Assembly: GCF_016653465.1 (NCBI RefSeq)
Contig: NZ_NHSQ01000085.1
Location: 1 to 59,885, forward strand
DNA from: Thiocystis minor
GTDB taxonomy: Bacteria > Pseudomonadota > Gammaproteobacteria > Chromatiales > Chromatiaceae
Length of the DNA: 59,885 bases
Reading direction: 5' to 3'
Each line of letters begins with the position of its first letter. The first letter of the stretch is position 1. The notes below the pieces were generated by a model, which was not told the DNA's origin, did not search any database, and was given only the letters and a program-made list of their open reading frames with translations. The position numbers and the translations under genes are program-made. Positions 51,023-59,885 of this stretch are shown here, piece by piece.

Positions 51023-53731
51023 TCAGACTTCGCCAACCAATTGTGCCCGCCCATCCTCGTGAACCGTCTCCAGACGCACGGCAAACCCCCACAGACGTCG
51101 AATATGGCGCAGCATCTCATTGATTGAGTCGCCCAAGGGTCGACGATGATGCGAAAAATGACGCAGGGTCAGCGAGCGATCTCCCTGTCGATCCACCTTG
51201 AAGACCTGAATATTCGGCTCGCGGCTACCGAGATTATATTGCTCCGCGAGCCTTAGACGCAGCGCCCGATAGCCCTGTTCCTCGTGGATATCCGTCACTT
51301 CCAGGTGCTCTTCGCGATCGTCGTCACGAATCGCGAAAAAATGGAAATCCCGCATCAGGGTTGGCGATAAATACTGGGCAATGAAGCTTTCGTCCTTGAA
51401 GTTGCGCATGGCGAAATCCAGCACCCGGCGCCAATCGCCGCCAGCGATGTCCGGAAACCATTCGCGATCTTCAGCGGTCGGCCGTTCGCAGATGCGGCGG
51501 ATGTCGCGCATCATCGCAAACCCCAGCGCATAGGGATTGATGCCATTGTAATACGGCACATCGAATGACGGTTGAAACACGACTCCGGTATGGGATTGCA
51601 GAAACTCCATCATGAAACCGTCGGTGACAAAACCATCGTCATAGAGATGGTTCATGAGGGTGTAATGCCAGAAGCAGTTGTGATTGATGAAACAGGAGGC
51701 CTTGTAGGCATGCGAGCGTTCCACACTGAAATCGAAGACTGGCCCCTCGTCGTCTTCGATGGATTCGATCGTTGTCAGATCATCCTTGTCGAGGAACCAT
51801 TGGACGGATTCCAGCGTCTCCCGCAGGCGTTGACGCTTGTACGTCAGGCGAAAACCGATCTGCTCCGCGAAGCGTCTGACATCCTCGCCAGTGATGACGA
51901 GCCGGAAGATCCCATCCCGCTGTGGCCGCAAGGAGCTGACGATGCCCAGATTCAGGATCAGTAGTTGCTCGATCAGCAACAACTCGCGACTCTTGCTGAC
52001 CAGGATGACCTGACGATCCTGTTTCGAGACACAGCCGTCGGTATCGAAATGCCCGCGAAGAAAGGCTTGGACCACGGGGCATGGCGATTTGAGGATGATC
52101 TCGGGCACCTGTTTGCGCGCCGCGGCGCCCCGACCGGTCGCCATCTGGAACGTCTGTTGGAACAGGCGTGCCAGGGTGGTGCTATGAATCGTCGAGTTGA
52201 AATGGTTACGATCCGCTCGGCGTGAGGCCTCGACACCGAAGTTGTCGAACAGCGTTTGCTCAAAGAAATCCAGCAACTCTGGATCCTGCGAGGTGAGATT
52301 CACGCGGCGGGCATCGACGAATCCATCTCCGATCACCTGACCAAGCACTTCGGCCAGATCAGGGTTCAGGGTCCGCGGGCGTCGGGGTAGATCCTCGGGA
52401 CTCTGCAAGGAGAGCGGCAGTTTCGGGTCGACCAGAATGGCCTCCCACTCGTCACGACAGGCCTGCAAGCGGGTGACCGTCTCGGCGCGAACCGACAGAC
52501 CTGGAGCGGCGCGATGCCATTTGTAATAGGTGCTGGTCGACACCTCATGCTGATGACAGACCTCAGCGATGCGGGGTCGGGCCAACAGATTGTAGTCGAT
52601 GACGACCTCGGTCTCGGCGAACAGACCTTGGCCGCGCCGGATCTCCACGCGATCCCCAACCTTCAGATCCTGGAGTTCGATCCAGTCCCCGGCCACCAGG
52701 ATTCGGTGATCCGCGCCGCCATGCAATTCATAGCCGTGACGAGTACGGATGCGGACACGCCGCTTGGCCGGGTGCGCAAACCAGTTGATAACCCGATTGC
52801 CATCCTCGACGCACCCCGAAAACTGCGATTCCACGAGTTCCTGGGCGCGTATCAGCCCCCGATCCGTGACGATCAAGGTCTCGCCCGTCACGCAGGCCCA
52901 ACCCTCGTTCATCACCTGGGTCTGACGCTGCGGATAAAAATACTGGCCGATCTTGCGCACGATCCGCACGATTTCGCGCTGCCAGGGTTCGAGCAGCGGC
53001 GCGTTTTTCTCGATGAAATACAGCAGATTTTCCTGCGGTTCCTCGGGCCAGCGCGATTCCTGCCGGGCACCCTCAACACCGCCCACCGTGGGAATGGTCC
53101 GCCAGAGATCGTTGATCTGCGACTGAAGATAGGTCTCGCGCTCGCGCTGACGGCGCTGCTCCTCCGCCATGCTGAGCGGAGCCGGGCGTTTGTAGCGGTC
53201 GACGCCATGATTCATCAGCGCATGGCAGGAATCGAGCAGCAGCTCGACCTCCTCCTGACCATAACGCTCCTCGCATTGAGCGATGTACCGGCGGGCAAAG
53301 ACCAGATAATCGATGATGGCGTCGGCGCTGGTCCAGGTGCGAAAGAGATAATTCCCCTTGAAGAAGCTGTTATGACCATAGCAGGCATGGGCAATGACCA
53401 GCGCCTGCATCGGCAGCGTATTCTCTTCCATCAGATAGGCGATACAGGGATCGGAATTGATCACGATCTCATAGGCCAAACCCATCTGGCCGCGCCGATA
53501 GGTCTGTTCGGTCGCGACGAATTGCTTGCCGAACGACCAGTGCGGATAATTGATCGGCAGACCCACGGAGGAATAGGCGTCGATCATCTGCTCGGAGCTG
53601 ATCACCTCGATCTGATTGCGATAGGTCTCCAGCCCATAGACATTGTGGGCGAGATTCCCGATTTCCTGATCGAAACGCTCCAACAGAGGGAAAGACCACT
53701 CCACGGATTCGGAAATGATGTTCTGGCTCAT
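51023..53731 (-). CDS. SpoVR family protein interrupted by an in-frame intein
   Basis: The 902-residue reading frame is a SpoVR/YcgB protein (about 496 residues after splicing) with a 406-residue intein in the middle. The N-extein (1-279) runs to QVMNEGWA and the C-extein (686-902) resumes at [17 protein letters not shown]. In usual SpoVR proteins this is NEGWATFWHYT, so the intein sits inside the most conserved motif. The gene overlaps yeaH by four bases (ATGA) with AGGAGG upstream, in the order prkA-yeaH-spoVR. In E. coli, SpoVR-like YcgB is linked to stationary-phase functions with YeaG and YeaH. Splicing would be needed for function. Confidence 0.95.
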   Translation of the reverse strand: MSQNIISESVEWSFPLLERFDQEIGNLAHNVYGLETYRNQIEVISSEQMIDAYSSVGLPINYPHWSFGKQFVATEQTYRRGQMGLAYEIVINSDPCIAYLMEENTLPMQALVIAHACYGHNSFFKGNYLFRTWTSADAIIDYLVFARRYIAQCEERYGQEEVELLLDSCHALMNHGVDRYKRPAPLSMAEEQRRQRERETYLQSQINDLWRTIPTVGGVEGARQESRWPEEPQENLLYFIEKNAPLLEPWQREIVRIVRKIGQYFYPQRQTQVMNEGWACVTGETLIVTDRGLIRAQELVESQFSGCVEDGNRVINWFAHPAKRRVRIRTRHGYELHGGADHRILVAGDWIELQDLKVGDRVEIRRGQGLFAETEVVIDYNLLARPRIAEVCHQHEVSTSTYYKWHRAAPGLSVRAETVTRLQACRDEWEAILVDPKLPLSLQSPEDLPRRPRTLNPDLAEVLGQVIGDGFVDARRVNLTSQDPELLDFFEQTLFDNFGVEASRRADRNHFNSTIHSTTLARLFQQTFQMATGRGAAARKQVPEIILKSPCPVVQAFLRGHFDTDGCVSKQDRQVILVSKSRELLLIEQLLILNLGIVSSLRPQRDGIFRLVITGEDVRRFAEQIGFRLTYKRQRLRETLESVQWFLDKDDLTTIESIEDDEGPVFDFSVERSHAYKASCFINHNCFWHYTLMNHLYDDGFVTDGFMMEFLQSHTGVVFQPSFDVPYYNGINPYALGFAMMRDIRRICERPTAEDREWFPDIAGGDWRRVLDFAMRNFKDESFIAQYLSPTLMRDFHFFAIRDDDREEHLEVTDIHEEQGYRALRLRLAEQYNLGSREPNIQVFKVDRQGDRSLTLRHFSHHRRPLGDSINEMLRHIRRLWGFAVRLETVHEDGRAQLVGEV
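51677..52894 (-). other. Intein with LAGLIDADG endonuclease, inside spoVR
   Basis: Residues 280-685 of the SpoVR frame. Block A: Cys1 in [20 protein letters not shown]. Block B: GADHRIL with the conserved His. LAGLIDADG motifs at intein residues 183-192 ([10 protein letters not shown]) and 278-287 ([10 protein letters not shown]), both with the acidic residue. Block [16 protein letters not shown] with the His. Block G: CFINHN followed by +1 Cys, giving the penultimate His and terminal Asn. An extra helix-turn-helix-like stretch (103-135) lies between block B and the endonuclease. All splicing residues of a class 1 intein are present, so it should be active. Confidence 0.95.
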
Positions 53732-54996
53732 GCCTCCTGCCTCTTGAAGAGTTCCCGGAACACGGGAAAGATGTCATCCGCGCCGTCGATTTCCTGCATG
53801 GCGAAATGAGAATAAGCGGCCATGACTTCCTGATAGGCATACCAGAGACTTTGATGCTGACGCGGCGTGATCTCGACATAGGCGTAATAGCGCATCAATG
53901 GCATGAGTCGATCGATCAGGAGATCCCGGCAGACGCCCGAATCCGAATCCCAGTTATCGCCATCCGACGCCTGGGCGGCATAGATGTTCCAGACGCTCGG
54001 ATCGTAACGCGCGCGCAGAATCTCATCCGCCAGATTCAAGGCGCTGGACACCACCGTGCCGCCGGTCTCGCGGGAATAGAAAAACTCCTGCTCATCGACC
54101 TCCTGGGCAATGGTGTGATGACGGATAAAGACCACCTCGATCTTGTCGTAATTACGCTTCAGAAACAGATACAGCAGGATAAAAAACCGCTTTGCCAGGT
54201 TCTTGCGTGCCTGATCCATGGAACCTGAAACATCCATGATACAGACCATCACCGCCTTGCTGGTCGGCTCCGGCTGTTTCACGAAACTCTGGTAGCGCAG
54301 ATCGAAGGTATCGATAAAGGGCAGCGCGGCAATGCGGGTCTTGAGCCGGTCGATCTCCTCGCGCAAGGCGCACAGTTGCGGGTCATCCTCGGCGACTCCG
54401 GCGGCCAGCAGGGTCGCGATCTCGGATTCCAGTTCACGAATGCGCGCACGCAGGGGCGCCCCGATGGCGGTCCGGCGTGCGATGGCGCCTTTCAGCGAAC
54501 GGACCACATCGATATTCGAGGGCGGGCCGACGGTCGCATAGCCGGCACGGATCGATTTGAATTCGGTCGTGCCAATCAGTTGATTACGCACCAGATGCGG
54601 CAATTCAAGATCCTCGAACAGCAGATCCATGAACTCCTCGCGCGACAACTCGAAGACGAAATCGTCGTCTCCCTGTCCATCTTTGCTGGCCTTCCCCTGT
54701 CCCGAACCCTCGCCGCCGCTCTCCGGACGACGCAGGCGATCACCCTTCTGAAAATCCTTGTTGCCGGGGTGCACCAGGTCACGGACCCCGCCCTTTCCAT
54801 GGTGGAACACCGGCTCCGAAATATCCCGCGACGGAATCCCGACCTTCTCGCCGGAATCGATGTCGGTAATGCTGCGCCGGTTGACCGCATCCGCCACGGA
54901 ACGCTTGAGCTGGGTCTTATAGCGTTTGAGAAAACGCTGGCGATTGACCGCGCTCTTGTTCCTGCCATTCAGACGCCGGTCGATGAAGTTTGACAT
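53728..54996 (-). CDS. yeaH: YeaH/YhbH family (DUF444) protein
   Basis: A 422-residue protein always found with PrkA. It begins [20 protein letters not shown] and has the VWA-like metal site [14 protein letters not shown] (DxSxS). A Gly/Ser/Lys-rich stretch (about 85-115) precedes the folded core. It lies 43 bases after prkA and overlaps spoVR. The exact role is unknown; in E. coli the partners YeaG and YeaH support survival of nitrogen starvation. Confidence 0.95.
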   Translation of the reverse strand: MSNFIDRRLNGRNKSAVNRQRFLKRYKTQLKRSVADAVNRRSITDIDSGEKVGIPSRDISEPVFHHGKGGVRDLVHPGNKDFQKGDRLRRPESGGEGSGQGKASKDGQGDDDFVFELSREEFMDLLFEDLELPHLVRNQLIGTTEFKSIRAGYATVGPPSNIDVVRSLKGAIARRTAIGAPLRARIRELESEIATLLAAGVAEDDPQLCALREEIDRLKTRIAALPFIDTFDLRYQSFVKQPEPTSKAVMVCIMDVSGSMDQARKNLAKRFFILLYLFLKRNYDKIEVVFIRHHTIAQEVDEQEFFYSRETGGTVVSSALNLADEILRARYDPSVWNIYAAQASDGDNWDSDSGVCRDLLIDRLMPLMRYYAYVEITPRQHQSLWYAYQEVMAAYSHFAMQEIDGADDIFPVFRELFKRQEA

Positions 54997-55039
54997 AGGT
55001 GCTCGCTTGGAACTGCCGCTTATCGTTCGAACTCGGAAA

Positions 55040-56962
55040 TCAACTCGACTTCCTGACCCGCAGATACCACTCCGACAACAGCCGCACCTGTTTTGGCGTA
55101 TAGCCCTTATCGGTCATGCGATCGACAAACTGATCGTGCTTCTTTTGTTCGTCCACCGATGACTTGGCATTGAACGAGATGACTGGCAGCAGATCCTCGG
55201 TATTGGAAAACATCTTCTTCTCGATCACCACGCGCAGCTTCTCGTAACTGGTCCACTTCGGATTCGCCCCGCCATTCTTGGCCCGTGCCCGCAGCACGAA
55301 GTTCACGATCTCGTTGCGGAAGTCCTTGGGATTAGAGATGCCCGCCGGCTTTTCGATCTTCTCCAGCTCCTCGTTCAGCGCCACGCGATTCATCATCTCG
55401 CCGGTATCCGGATCGCGGTATTCCTGATCCTGAATCCAGTAATCCGCATAGACGACATAGCGATCAAAGATGTTCTGTCCGTACTCCGCATAAGACTCCA
55501 GATAAGCCGTCTGCAATTCCTTGCCGATGAACTCGGCATAGCGTGGCGCGAGATATTGCTTGAGATAACTCAGATAGCGTTCCTGGGTCTCCGGCGGCAA
55601 TTGCTCGCGGGCGATCTGGCGCTCCAGGACATAGAGCAGATGGACCGGATTGGCCGCCACCTCGGTATGATCGAAATTGAAGACCTGAGACAGGATCTTG
55701 AAAGCGAAGCGGGTCGAAATTCCGGACATGCCCTCGTCGACCCCGGCATAGTCGCGGTATTCCTGCACCGACTTAGCCTTGGGATCGGTGTCCTTCAGAT
55801 TCTCGCCGTTGTAGACGCGCATCTTGGAAAAGATGCTGGAGTTCTCCGGCTCCTTGATGCGTGTCAGGGTCGAGAACTGAGCCATCATCTCCAGGGTGCC
55901 GGGCGCGCAGGGCGATTCGGCGAGCGAGCTGCCGCGTAGGAGTTTGTCGTAGATCTTGACCTCTTCGTTGACCCGCAGACAGTAGGGCACCTTGACGATA
56001 AAGACCCTGTCCAGAAAGGCTTCGTTATTCTTGTTGTTGCGGAAGGTCTGCCATTCCGACTCGTTTGAGTGAGCCAGAATGATCCCCTGGAAGGGCAACG
56101 CCGAGAGCCCCTCGGTGCCGTTATAGTTGCCTTCCTGGGTCGCGGTCAGCAGCGGATGCAGCACCTTGATCGGCGCCTTGAACATCTCGACGAATTCCAT
56201 GATGCCCTGATTGGCGCGGCACAGCGCGCCGGAATAGCTGTAGGCATCCGCGTCGTTCTGCGCAAACCGCTCCAACTGACGGATATCGACCTTGCCCACC
56301 AGCGAGGAAATGTCCTGATTGTTCTCGTCCCCCGGCTCGGTCTTGGCGATCGCAACCTGCTCCAGCATTGATGGATACAGCTTCACCACCTTGAACCGGG
56401 TGATATCGCCACGGTACTCCTGCAACCGCTTCACCGCCCAGGGCGACATGATGGTGCGCAGATAGCGCGACGGAATCCCATAATCCTCTTCCAGAATGGG
56501 GCCGTCCTCCTCCGGCGAAAAAAGCCCGAGCGGTGACTCGAACACCGGCGAACCATGAATGGCGTAGAAAGGCCGCTCCTGCATCAGTTCCTTGAGTTTT
56601 TCGGCCAAAGATGACTTGCCTCCGCCCACCGGCCCGAGCAGATAGAGGATCTGTTTTTTCTCCTCCAGACCCTGGGAGGCGTGCTTCAGATAGGACACCA
56701 GATGCTCGATCGGTTCCTCCATCCCGTAAAACTCGGAGAAGGCCGGATAGCGCCGCAGCATCTTGTTTTGAAAGACCCGGCTCAAGCGCGGATCGTCGCG
56801 GGTGTTGACCATCTCCGTCTCGCCGATCGCCATCAGCAGACGCTCCGCGGCGCCCGCATAGGCGCTCGGGTCCGACTTGCAGAGTTGCAGATACTCGTCC
56901 AGGCTCAACACCTCCTCGCGGGAGGCTTCATACCGTGCCTGGTAGCGTTCGAAGATCGACAT
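55040..56962 (-). CDS. prkA: PrkA serine protein kinase (YeaG-like)
   Basis: A 640-residue protein with an AAA+-like N-terminal domain ([16 protein letters not shown], about 105-120) and a C-terminal kinase-like PrkA domain, close to the 644 residues of E. coli YeaG. It starts [20 protein letters not shown], and the C-terminus ends in the family pattern [11 protein letters not shown]...[20 protein letters not shown] strong sigma-54 type element lies about 115 bases upstream. It is the first gene of prkA-yeaH-spoVR. Confidence 0.96.
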   Translation of the reverse strand: MSIFERYQARYEASREEVLSLDEYLQLCKSDPSAYAGAAERLLMAIGETEMVNTRDDPRLSRVFQNKMLRRYPAFSEFYGMEEPIEHLVSYLKHASQGLEEKKQILYLLGPVGGGKSSLAEKLKELMQERPFYAIHGSPVFESPLGLFSPEEDGPILEEDYGIPSRYLRTIMSPWAVKRLQEYRGDITRFKVVKLYPSMLEQVAIAKTEPGDENNQDISSLVGKVDIRQLERFAQNDADAYSYSGALCRANQGIMEFVEMFKAPIKVLHPLLTATQEGNYNGTEGLSALPFQGIILAHSNESEWQTFRNNKNNEAFLDRVFIVKVPYCLRVNEEVKIYDKLLRGSSLAESPCAPGTLEMMAQFSTLTRIKEPENSSIFSKMRVYNGENLKDTDPKAKSVQEYRDYAGVDEGMSGISTRFAFKILSQVFNFDHTEVAANPVHLLYVLERQIAREQLPPETQERYLSYLKQYLAPRYAEFIGKELQTAYLESYAEYGQNIFDRYVVYADYWIQDQEYRDPDTGEMMNRVALNEELEKIEKPAGISNPKDFRNEIVNFVLRARAKNGGANPKWTSYEKLRVVIEKKMFSNTEDLLPVISFNAKSSVDEQKKHDQFVDRMTDKGYTPKQVRLLSEWYLRVRKSS

Positions 56963-57634
56963 AGAGGTTACCTCGCTCGGAAACTGATGGTGCCCACCCG
57001 GCCCGGCGTTGACAGCGCCAATTGCAATAAACGCTCGGGGCGAGGAAGGTAAAAGACAAGGTTTGGTCTAACTAAAAGCAAAAATTGCGCCATTGCGAGT
57101 CAAGCCGAGTCAGCGACGATACCCAACTTCAGGCACAGTGCGACCGACGCATAAACGACACATCGGATGCCCGAAGCGGTTTAACCCCGCACAGCAACCT
57201 GTCGGCGACGTAAAGGGGCTGAAACCAGAGAAGCGATGCCGGATGAGCAAACCTAATCCGCACTAAACAAGTGCGTCAAGTGCCAATAGTCGGTTGGTCT
57301 TTCGATTACCTGCCCGCCCTGAATCGAGAGTGTCTTCACAACGACTATAGAGCGCGTGCGATGCAACAGGTTCAGTGTCCGCACATCATGAGCGCATTCC
57401 GATTCGCCACTCCTGCGGCGAGTCCGGTCGAGTCTCGGTATCGTGTCCCAGATGATCCCCTAGTCAAGCGACACCAGGAACTGACGGCAATTCTCATTTT
57501 GACCATGGTGCCTTACAGTTCCTGACCGACAGCCACTGGACTCCGAATCTTGAATTTCAGGCGTGATGTACTAGGCATAAGTGCCCGACACCCCCATCTT
57601 TCGTGCTCTGGACGCGGTTTAGGGGGATGACTCG
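56963..57634. other. Divergent intergenic region prkA-ald
   Basis: This 672-base stretch has the sigma-54 element for prkA (57077-57092) and the GGACGCGGTTTAGG repeat (57610-57623) next to ald. A possible open frame at 57271-57525 looks random in composition and has no ribosome site, so I do not call it. I find no riboswitch or tRNA. Confidence 0.5.
57077..57092 (-). promoter_or_regulatory. Sigma-54 type -24/-12 promoter for prkA-yeaH-spoVR
   Basis: On the minus strand TGGCGCAATTTTTGCT matches TGGCAC-N5-TTGC-W with one change and exact spacing of GG and GC. Transcription would start near 57066, about 100 bases before prkA. In E. coli, yeaGH is known to depend on NtrC and sigma-54, so the match makes sense. 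The upstream activator site was not identified. Confidence 0.72.
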
Positions 57635-58756
57635 ATGAACGTGGGTGTGCCGAAAGAAATCAAGAACCACGAGTACCGCGTCGGCCTGACACCGGCATCG
57701 GTCCATGAACTGACGGCAAGAGGCCACCGGGTGCTCATGGAATCGCAGGCCGGCGCGGCGATCGGCATGAGCGACGAGGATTATCGGGCCGCCGGCGCGG
57801 TCATTCTGCCAGTGGCCACCGAGGTCTTCGACCGGGCCGAACTGATCGTTAAGGTCAAGGATCCGCAGGCCGCCGAGCGCCGGCTGCTCAAGCCGCATCA
57901 CACGCTCTTTACTTTTTTGCACCTGGCCCCGGACATCGCTCAGACCCGCGATCTGATGGCGAGCGGGGCGCTCTGTATCGCCTATGAAACCGTCACCGAC
58001 GTGGCGGGCCATCTGCCGCTGCTCGCGCCCATGTCCGAAGTGGCGGGGCGCATGTCGATCCAGGCCGGCGCGCATTGTCTGGAAAAAGCGCAGGGCGGAC
58101 GTGGCGTGCTGCTGGGCGGCGTTCCTGGAGTCGAGCCGGCGCGCGTGACCGTGCTCGGCGCGGGCGTGGTCGGACGCAACGCCATCGCCATGGCCGTCGG
58201 CCTCGGGGCGGAGGTGACCGTCCTGGACCGGGATCTCGGCGCCTTGCGCCAACTGGACGAGCGCTTCGGGAATCGGATCAAGACGCTCATGTCCACGGCT
58301 CGCCACCTGGAGGTGGCCGTGCTGGAAGCGGACTTGGTGATTGGCGCCGTGCTGATTCCCGGCGCGACCACGCCCCGGCTGGTCAGCCGCGAGCTGGTCG
58401 CCCGGATGAAACCGGGCGCGGTGCTGGTGGATGTCGCCATTGATCAGGGCGGGTGCTTCGAGACCTCGCATCCGACCACGCATCAGGATCCGACGTTTGA
58501 AGTCGAGGGTGTCGTTCACTATTGCGTGGCGAATATGCCGGGTGCCGTGGCCCGCACTGCGACGCTGGCGCTCAATAATGCCACTCTGCCCTTTGTCCTG
58601 GCACTGGCGGACAAGGGCGCCCGGCAGGCGCTGCTCGATGACCCGCATCTGCTGAATGGTCTGAACGTGGCCAATGGGTTGCTCTGTCGCCGAGAGGTGG
58701 CACAGGCCCAGCGGGTGGATTTTGTCCCCGCGCTGGACGCGCTTGTTCAGCGATGA
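57635..58756 (+). CDS. ald: Alanine dehydrogenase
   Basis: It interconverts L-alanine and pyruvate plus ammonia with NAD. The 373 residues start [20 protein letters not shown], with the catalytic Lys in IVKVKDPQ, His in TFLHLAPD, and the Rossmann motif [21 protein letters not shown]. Further family motifs are [12 protein letters not shown] and [21 protein letters not shown]. The length is typical. GGGGGATG lies upstream. It diverges from the prkA operon, and an IS607-type element follows. Confidence 0.96.
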   Translation: MNVGVPKEIKNHEYRVGLTPASVHELTARGHRVLMESQAGAAIGMSDEDYRAAGAVILPVATEVFDRAELIVKVKDPQAAERRLLKPHHTLFTFLHLAPDIAQTRDLMASGALCIAYETVTDVAGHLPLLAPMSEVAGRMSIQAGAHCLEKAQGGRGVLLGGVPGVEPARVTVLGAGVVGRNAIAMAVGLGAEVTVLDRDLGALRQLDERFGNRIKTLMSTARHLEVAVLEADLVIGAVLIPGATTPRLVSRELVARMKPGAVLVDVAIDQGGCFETSHPTTHQDPTFEVEGVVHYCVANMPGAVARTATLALNNATLPFVLALADKGARQALLDDPHLLNGLNVANGLLCRREVAQAQRVDFVPALDALVQR

Positions 58757-58907
58757 GGTACGCGTGTATCCGGACAGATGGCCGGATGCCGCGGCTCGCC
58801 AGCGATCTTCCGCCAAGAATTCGTCATTCCAGAGGTGGCGTTGGGATCCAGGCTGGAGAGCTGCCTTGCACTTGCAATCTTTTCGAATCTACTTAATACT
58901 TTTCGAT

Positions 58908-59531
58908 ATGGAAAGATTTGTCGGCATTGGTGAAGCGGCGAAGACGCTGGGTGTGTCAATCACGACGCTCCGGCGCTGGGAAGCGTCCGGCAAGTTGATC
59001 GCCGAACATACGGCGGGCGGCCATCGCCGTTATGACTTGGCGAAGCTGCGGCCCGAGCTGTTCCGCGCCGAGGAAGCGGCCAGCCGGCGCACCGTCGCCT
59101 ATGCCCGCGTGTCCAGCCACGATCAGGAGGCCGACCTGGAACGGCAGAAGCAGGTTTTAGAGCTGTACTGCGCGCGTCAAGGTTGGACGTTCGAGGTGAT
59201 CGCCGACCTTGGCTCTGGCCTGAACGATCGCAAGACGGGCCTGAAGCGGCTACTGAATACCGTCATCGATGGACAGGTTGGGCGGTTGGTTATTACCCAC
59301 AAAGATCGCCTGCTGCGCTTCGGCGCGGAACTGGTGTTCGCCATTTGCGAGGCGAAGCAGGTTGAGGTGGTGATTCTTAACCAGGGCGAGGATACGACGT
59401 TTGAAGAGGATCTGGCGAACGATCTCCAGGAGATCATCGCCGTGTTCTCGGCGCGGCTGTACGGCAGTCGCTCGCGCAAGAACCAAAAACGGCTGGATGA
59501 CGTGAAAAAGGCCGTGGACGCGTCATGCTGA
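58908..59531 (+). CDS. tnpA: IS607-family transposase TnpA (serine recombinase)
   Basis: A 207-residue protein. The N-terminal MerR-like HTH is GIGEAAKTLGVSITTLRRWE, followed by HTAGGHRRYDLAKL. The serine recombinase domain has the catalytic Ser in TVAYARVSSHDQEADLERQ, and DLGSGLNDRKTGLKRLL and ITHKDRLLRFG, which is typical of IS607 TnpA. ATG 58908 fixes the start; the longer reading through 58674 belongs to the end of ald. The overlap with a downstream ATGCTGATC is the usual link to tnpB. Confidence 0.92.
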   Translation: MERFVGIGEAAKTLGVSITTLRRWEASGKLIAEHTAGGHRRYDLAKLRPELFRAEEAASRRTVAYARVSSHDQEADLERQKQVLELYCARQGWTFEVIADLGSGLNDRKTGLKRLLNTVIDGQVGRLVITHKDRLLRFGAELVFAICEAKQVEVVILNQGEDTTFEEDLANDLQEIIAVFSARLYGSRSRKNQKRLDDVKKAVDASC

Positions 59532-59665
59532 TCGCCCACCGAATTGAACCGCGCCCCCGCCCGGACAGGCTGCCGATCTGGATCGCGTCGGTGGCTCTCG
59601 GCGGCATTGCGACACCAGTTGCCGGCTCTTGGAGGCGTGTCTTCAATTCTCGTTGCGTGGTATGA
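59525..59665 (+). pseudogene. Possible remnant of tnpB start
   Basis: ATG 59525 overlaps the end of tnpA and begins MLIAHRIEPRP, close to the MLIAHRI start of many TnpB proteins. After about eight codons the similarity ends, and the frame stops at 59665. No other frame continues TnpB. It looks like a truncated tnpB, so this element may lack a guide-dependent nuclease. The evidence is only the first residues. Confidence 0.35.
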
Positions 59666-59759
59666 GCACGAAGATCAAGAGCGTCTCCATCCCTTGAGCG
59701 GATGGCCGGAAGGTAGGGGCGAATTCATTCGCCGCGCCTGTTGCGCGGTGGCCGGGAGG

Positions 59760-59885
59760 ATCGGGTCGGGCTGACGGGATTGCGCCCGTCAGCCCTCCCA
59801 CACCACCGGACATGCGGTTTTCCGCATCCGGCGGTTGGACCCAGCCACCATTAAGCGGCGGCGAGGTCTGATGGAACCCACAATC
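59760..59885 (-). mobile_element. Group II intron 3' end (domains V and VI), cut by window end
   Basis: Read on the minus strand, 59836-59802 is a domain V hairpin: lower stem ACCGCCGG with CCGGTGGT (including the G-U of a CGC catalytic triad), a 2-base GT bulge, and upper stem ATGCGG with CCGCAT closed by AAAA. Domain VI follows with GGGCTGACGGG and CCCGTCAGCCC and then a GA bulge, whose A is seven bases from the end. The intron would end in CCCGAT at 59760. The rest, with any reverse transcriptase, lies beyond the window. Confidence 0.82.

Noticed and set aside
57271-57525. 84-codon open frame in the prkA-ald gap
   Set aside because: No ribosome site, no motif and mixed composition; probably chance.

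Overview
The window looks like chromosomal DNA from a purple sulfur bacterium of the family Chromatiaceae (Gammaproteobacteria). The best single clue is the ferredoxin at 23662-23913. It is an 83-residue 2[4Fe-4S] protein with the long [14 protein letters not shown] loop, and from memory it is almost the same as the classical Chromatium/Allochromatium vinosum ferredoxin. The high GC content, the order ggt-fdx-coaD-rsmD-M16-M16 and the pilBCD-coaE cluster fit a gammaproteobacterium. No photosynthesis or sulfur-oxidation genes fall inside the window, so the genus cannot be named.

Layout. 1-3300: tail of an IS4-type transposase, dnaA and dnaN (clearly AT-richer than everything after them), then an IS3 remnant. 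3100-8500 (minus): a two-receiver diguanylate cyclase whose 3' end runs into the IS3 remnant, a RyR-domain protein, an LSDAT/SLOG (TRPM-like) protein, an OsmC protein and a gamma-glutamylcyclotransferase. 8700-9800: pyrD. 9900-16400 (minus): two large signalling proteins with overlapping genes, CheB-CheR-PAS and PAS-GGDEF-EAL. 16700-19600 (minus): two CNNM/CBS/CorC membrane proteins and a small acidic ORF. 19650-28050: a GT2 glycosyltransferase, a small membrane protein, then ggt, ferredoxin, coaD, rsmD and two M16 peptidase-like proteins. 28600-32900: a periplasmic binding protein, a hybrid histidine kinase and a hydrolase-OsmC fusion. 33000-39700: a GT39-type membrane glycosyltransferase, then a cNMP/CBS/DUF294 protein, a DnaQ-like exonuclease and acs. 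39900-45700: NYN/cold-shock protein, pilB, pilC, pilD, coaE and a small secreted Cys-rich protein. 45800-51000: pckG, pyrC and an L,D-transpeptidase. 51000-57000 (minus): prkA-yeaH-spoVR, with spoVR carrying an in-frame intein. 57600-59885: alanine dehydrogenase, an IS607-type tnpA and the 3' end of a group II intron on the minus strand.

Themes. Second-messenger and chemosensory signalling is dense: two GGDEF proteins, one EAL, CheB/CheR, a hybrid kinase with a neighbouring binding protein, a CBS/cNMP protein and PrkA. Central metabolism is represented by pyrC, pyrD, acs, pckG, ald, coaD and coaE. A strong sigma-54 type -24/-12 element lies upstream of prkA and a second good match lies upstream of pckG. 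Mobile or repetitive DNA sits at both window edges, and several palindromic repeats lie between genes.

Most unusual items: the 406-residue intein in SpoVR, the RyR plus LSDAT gene pair, and the AT-rich dnaA-dnaN unit enclosed by insertion-sequence debris without recF or gyrB. No tRNA, rRNA or CRISPR array was found. Everything here comes from reading the sequence; no database search was run.
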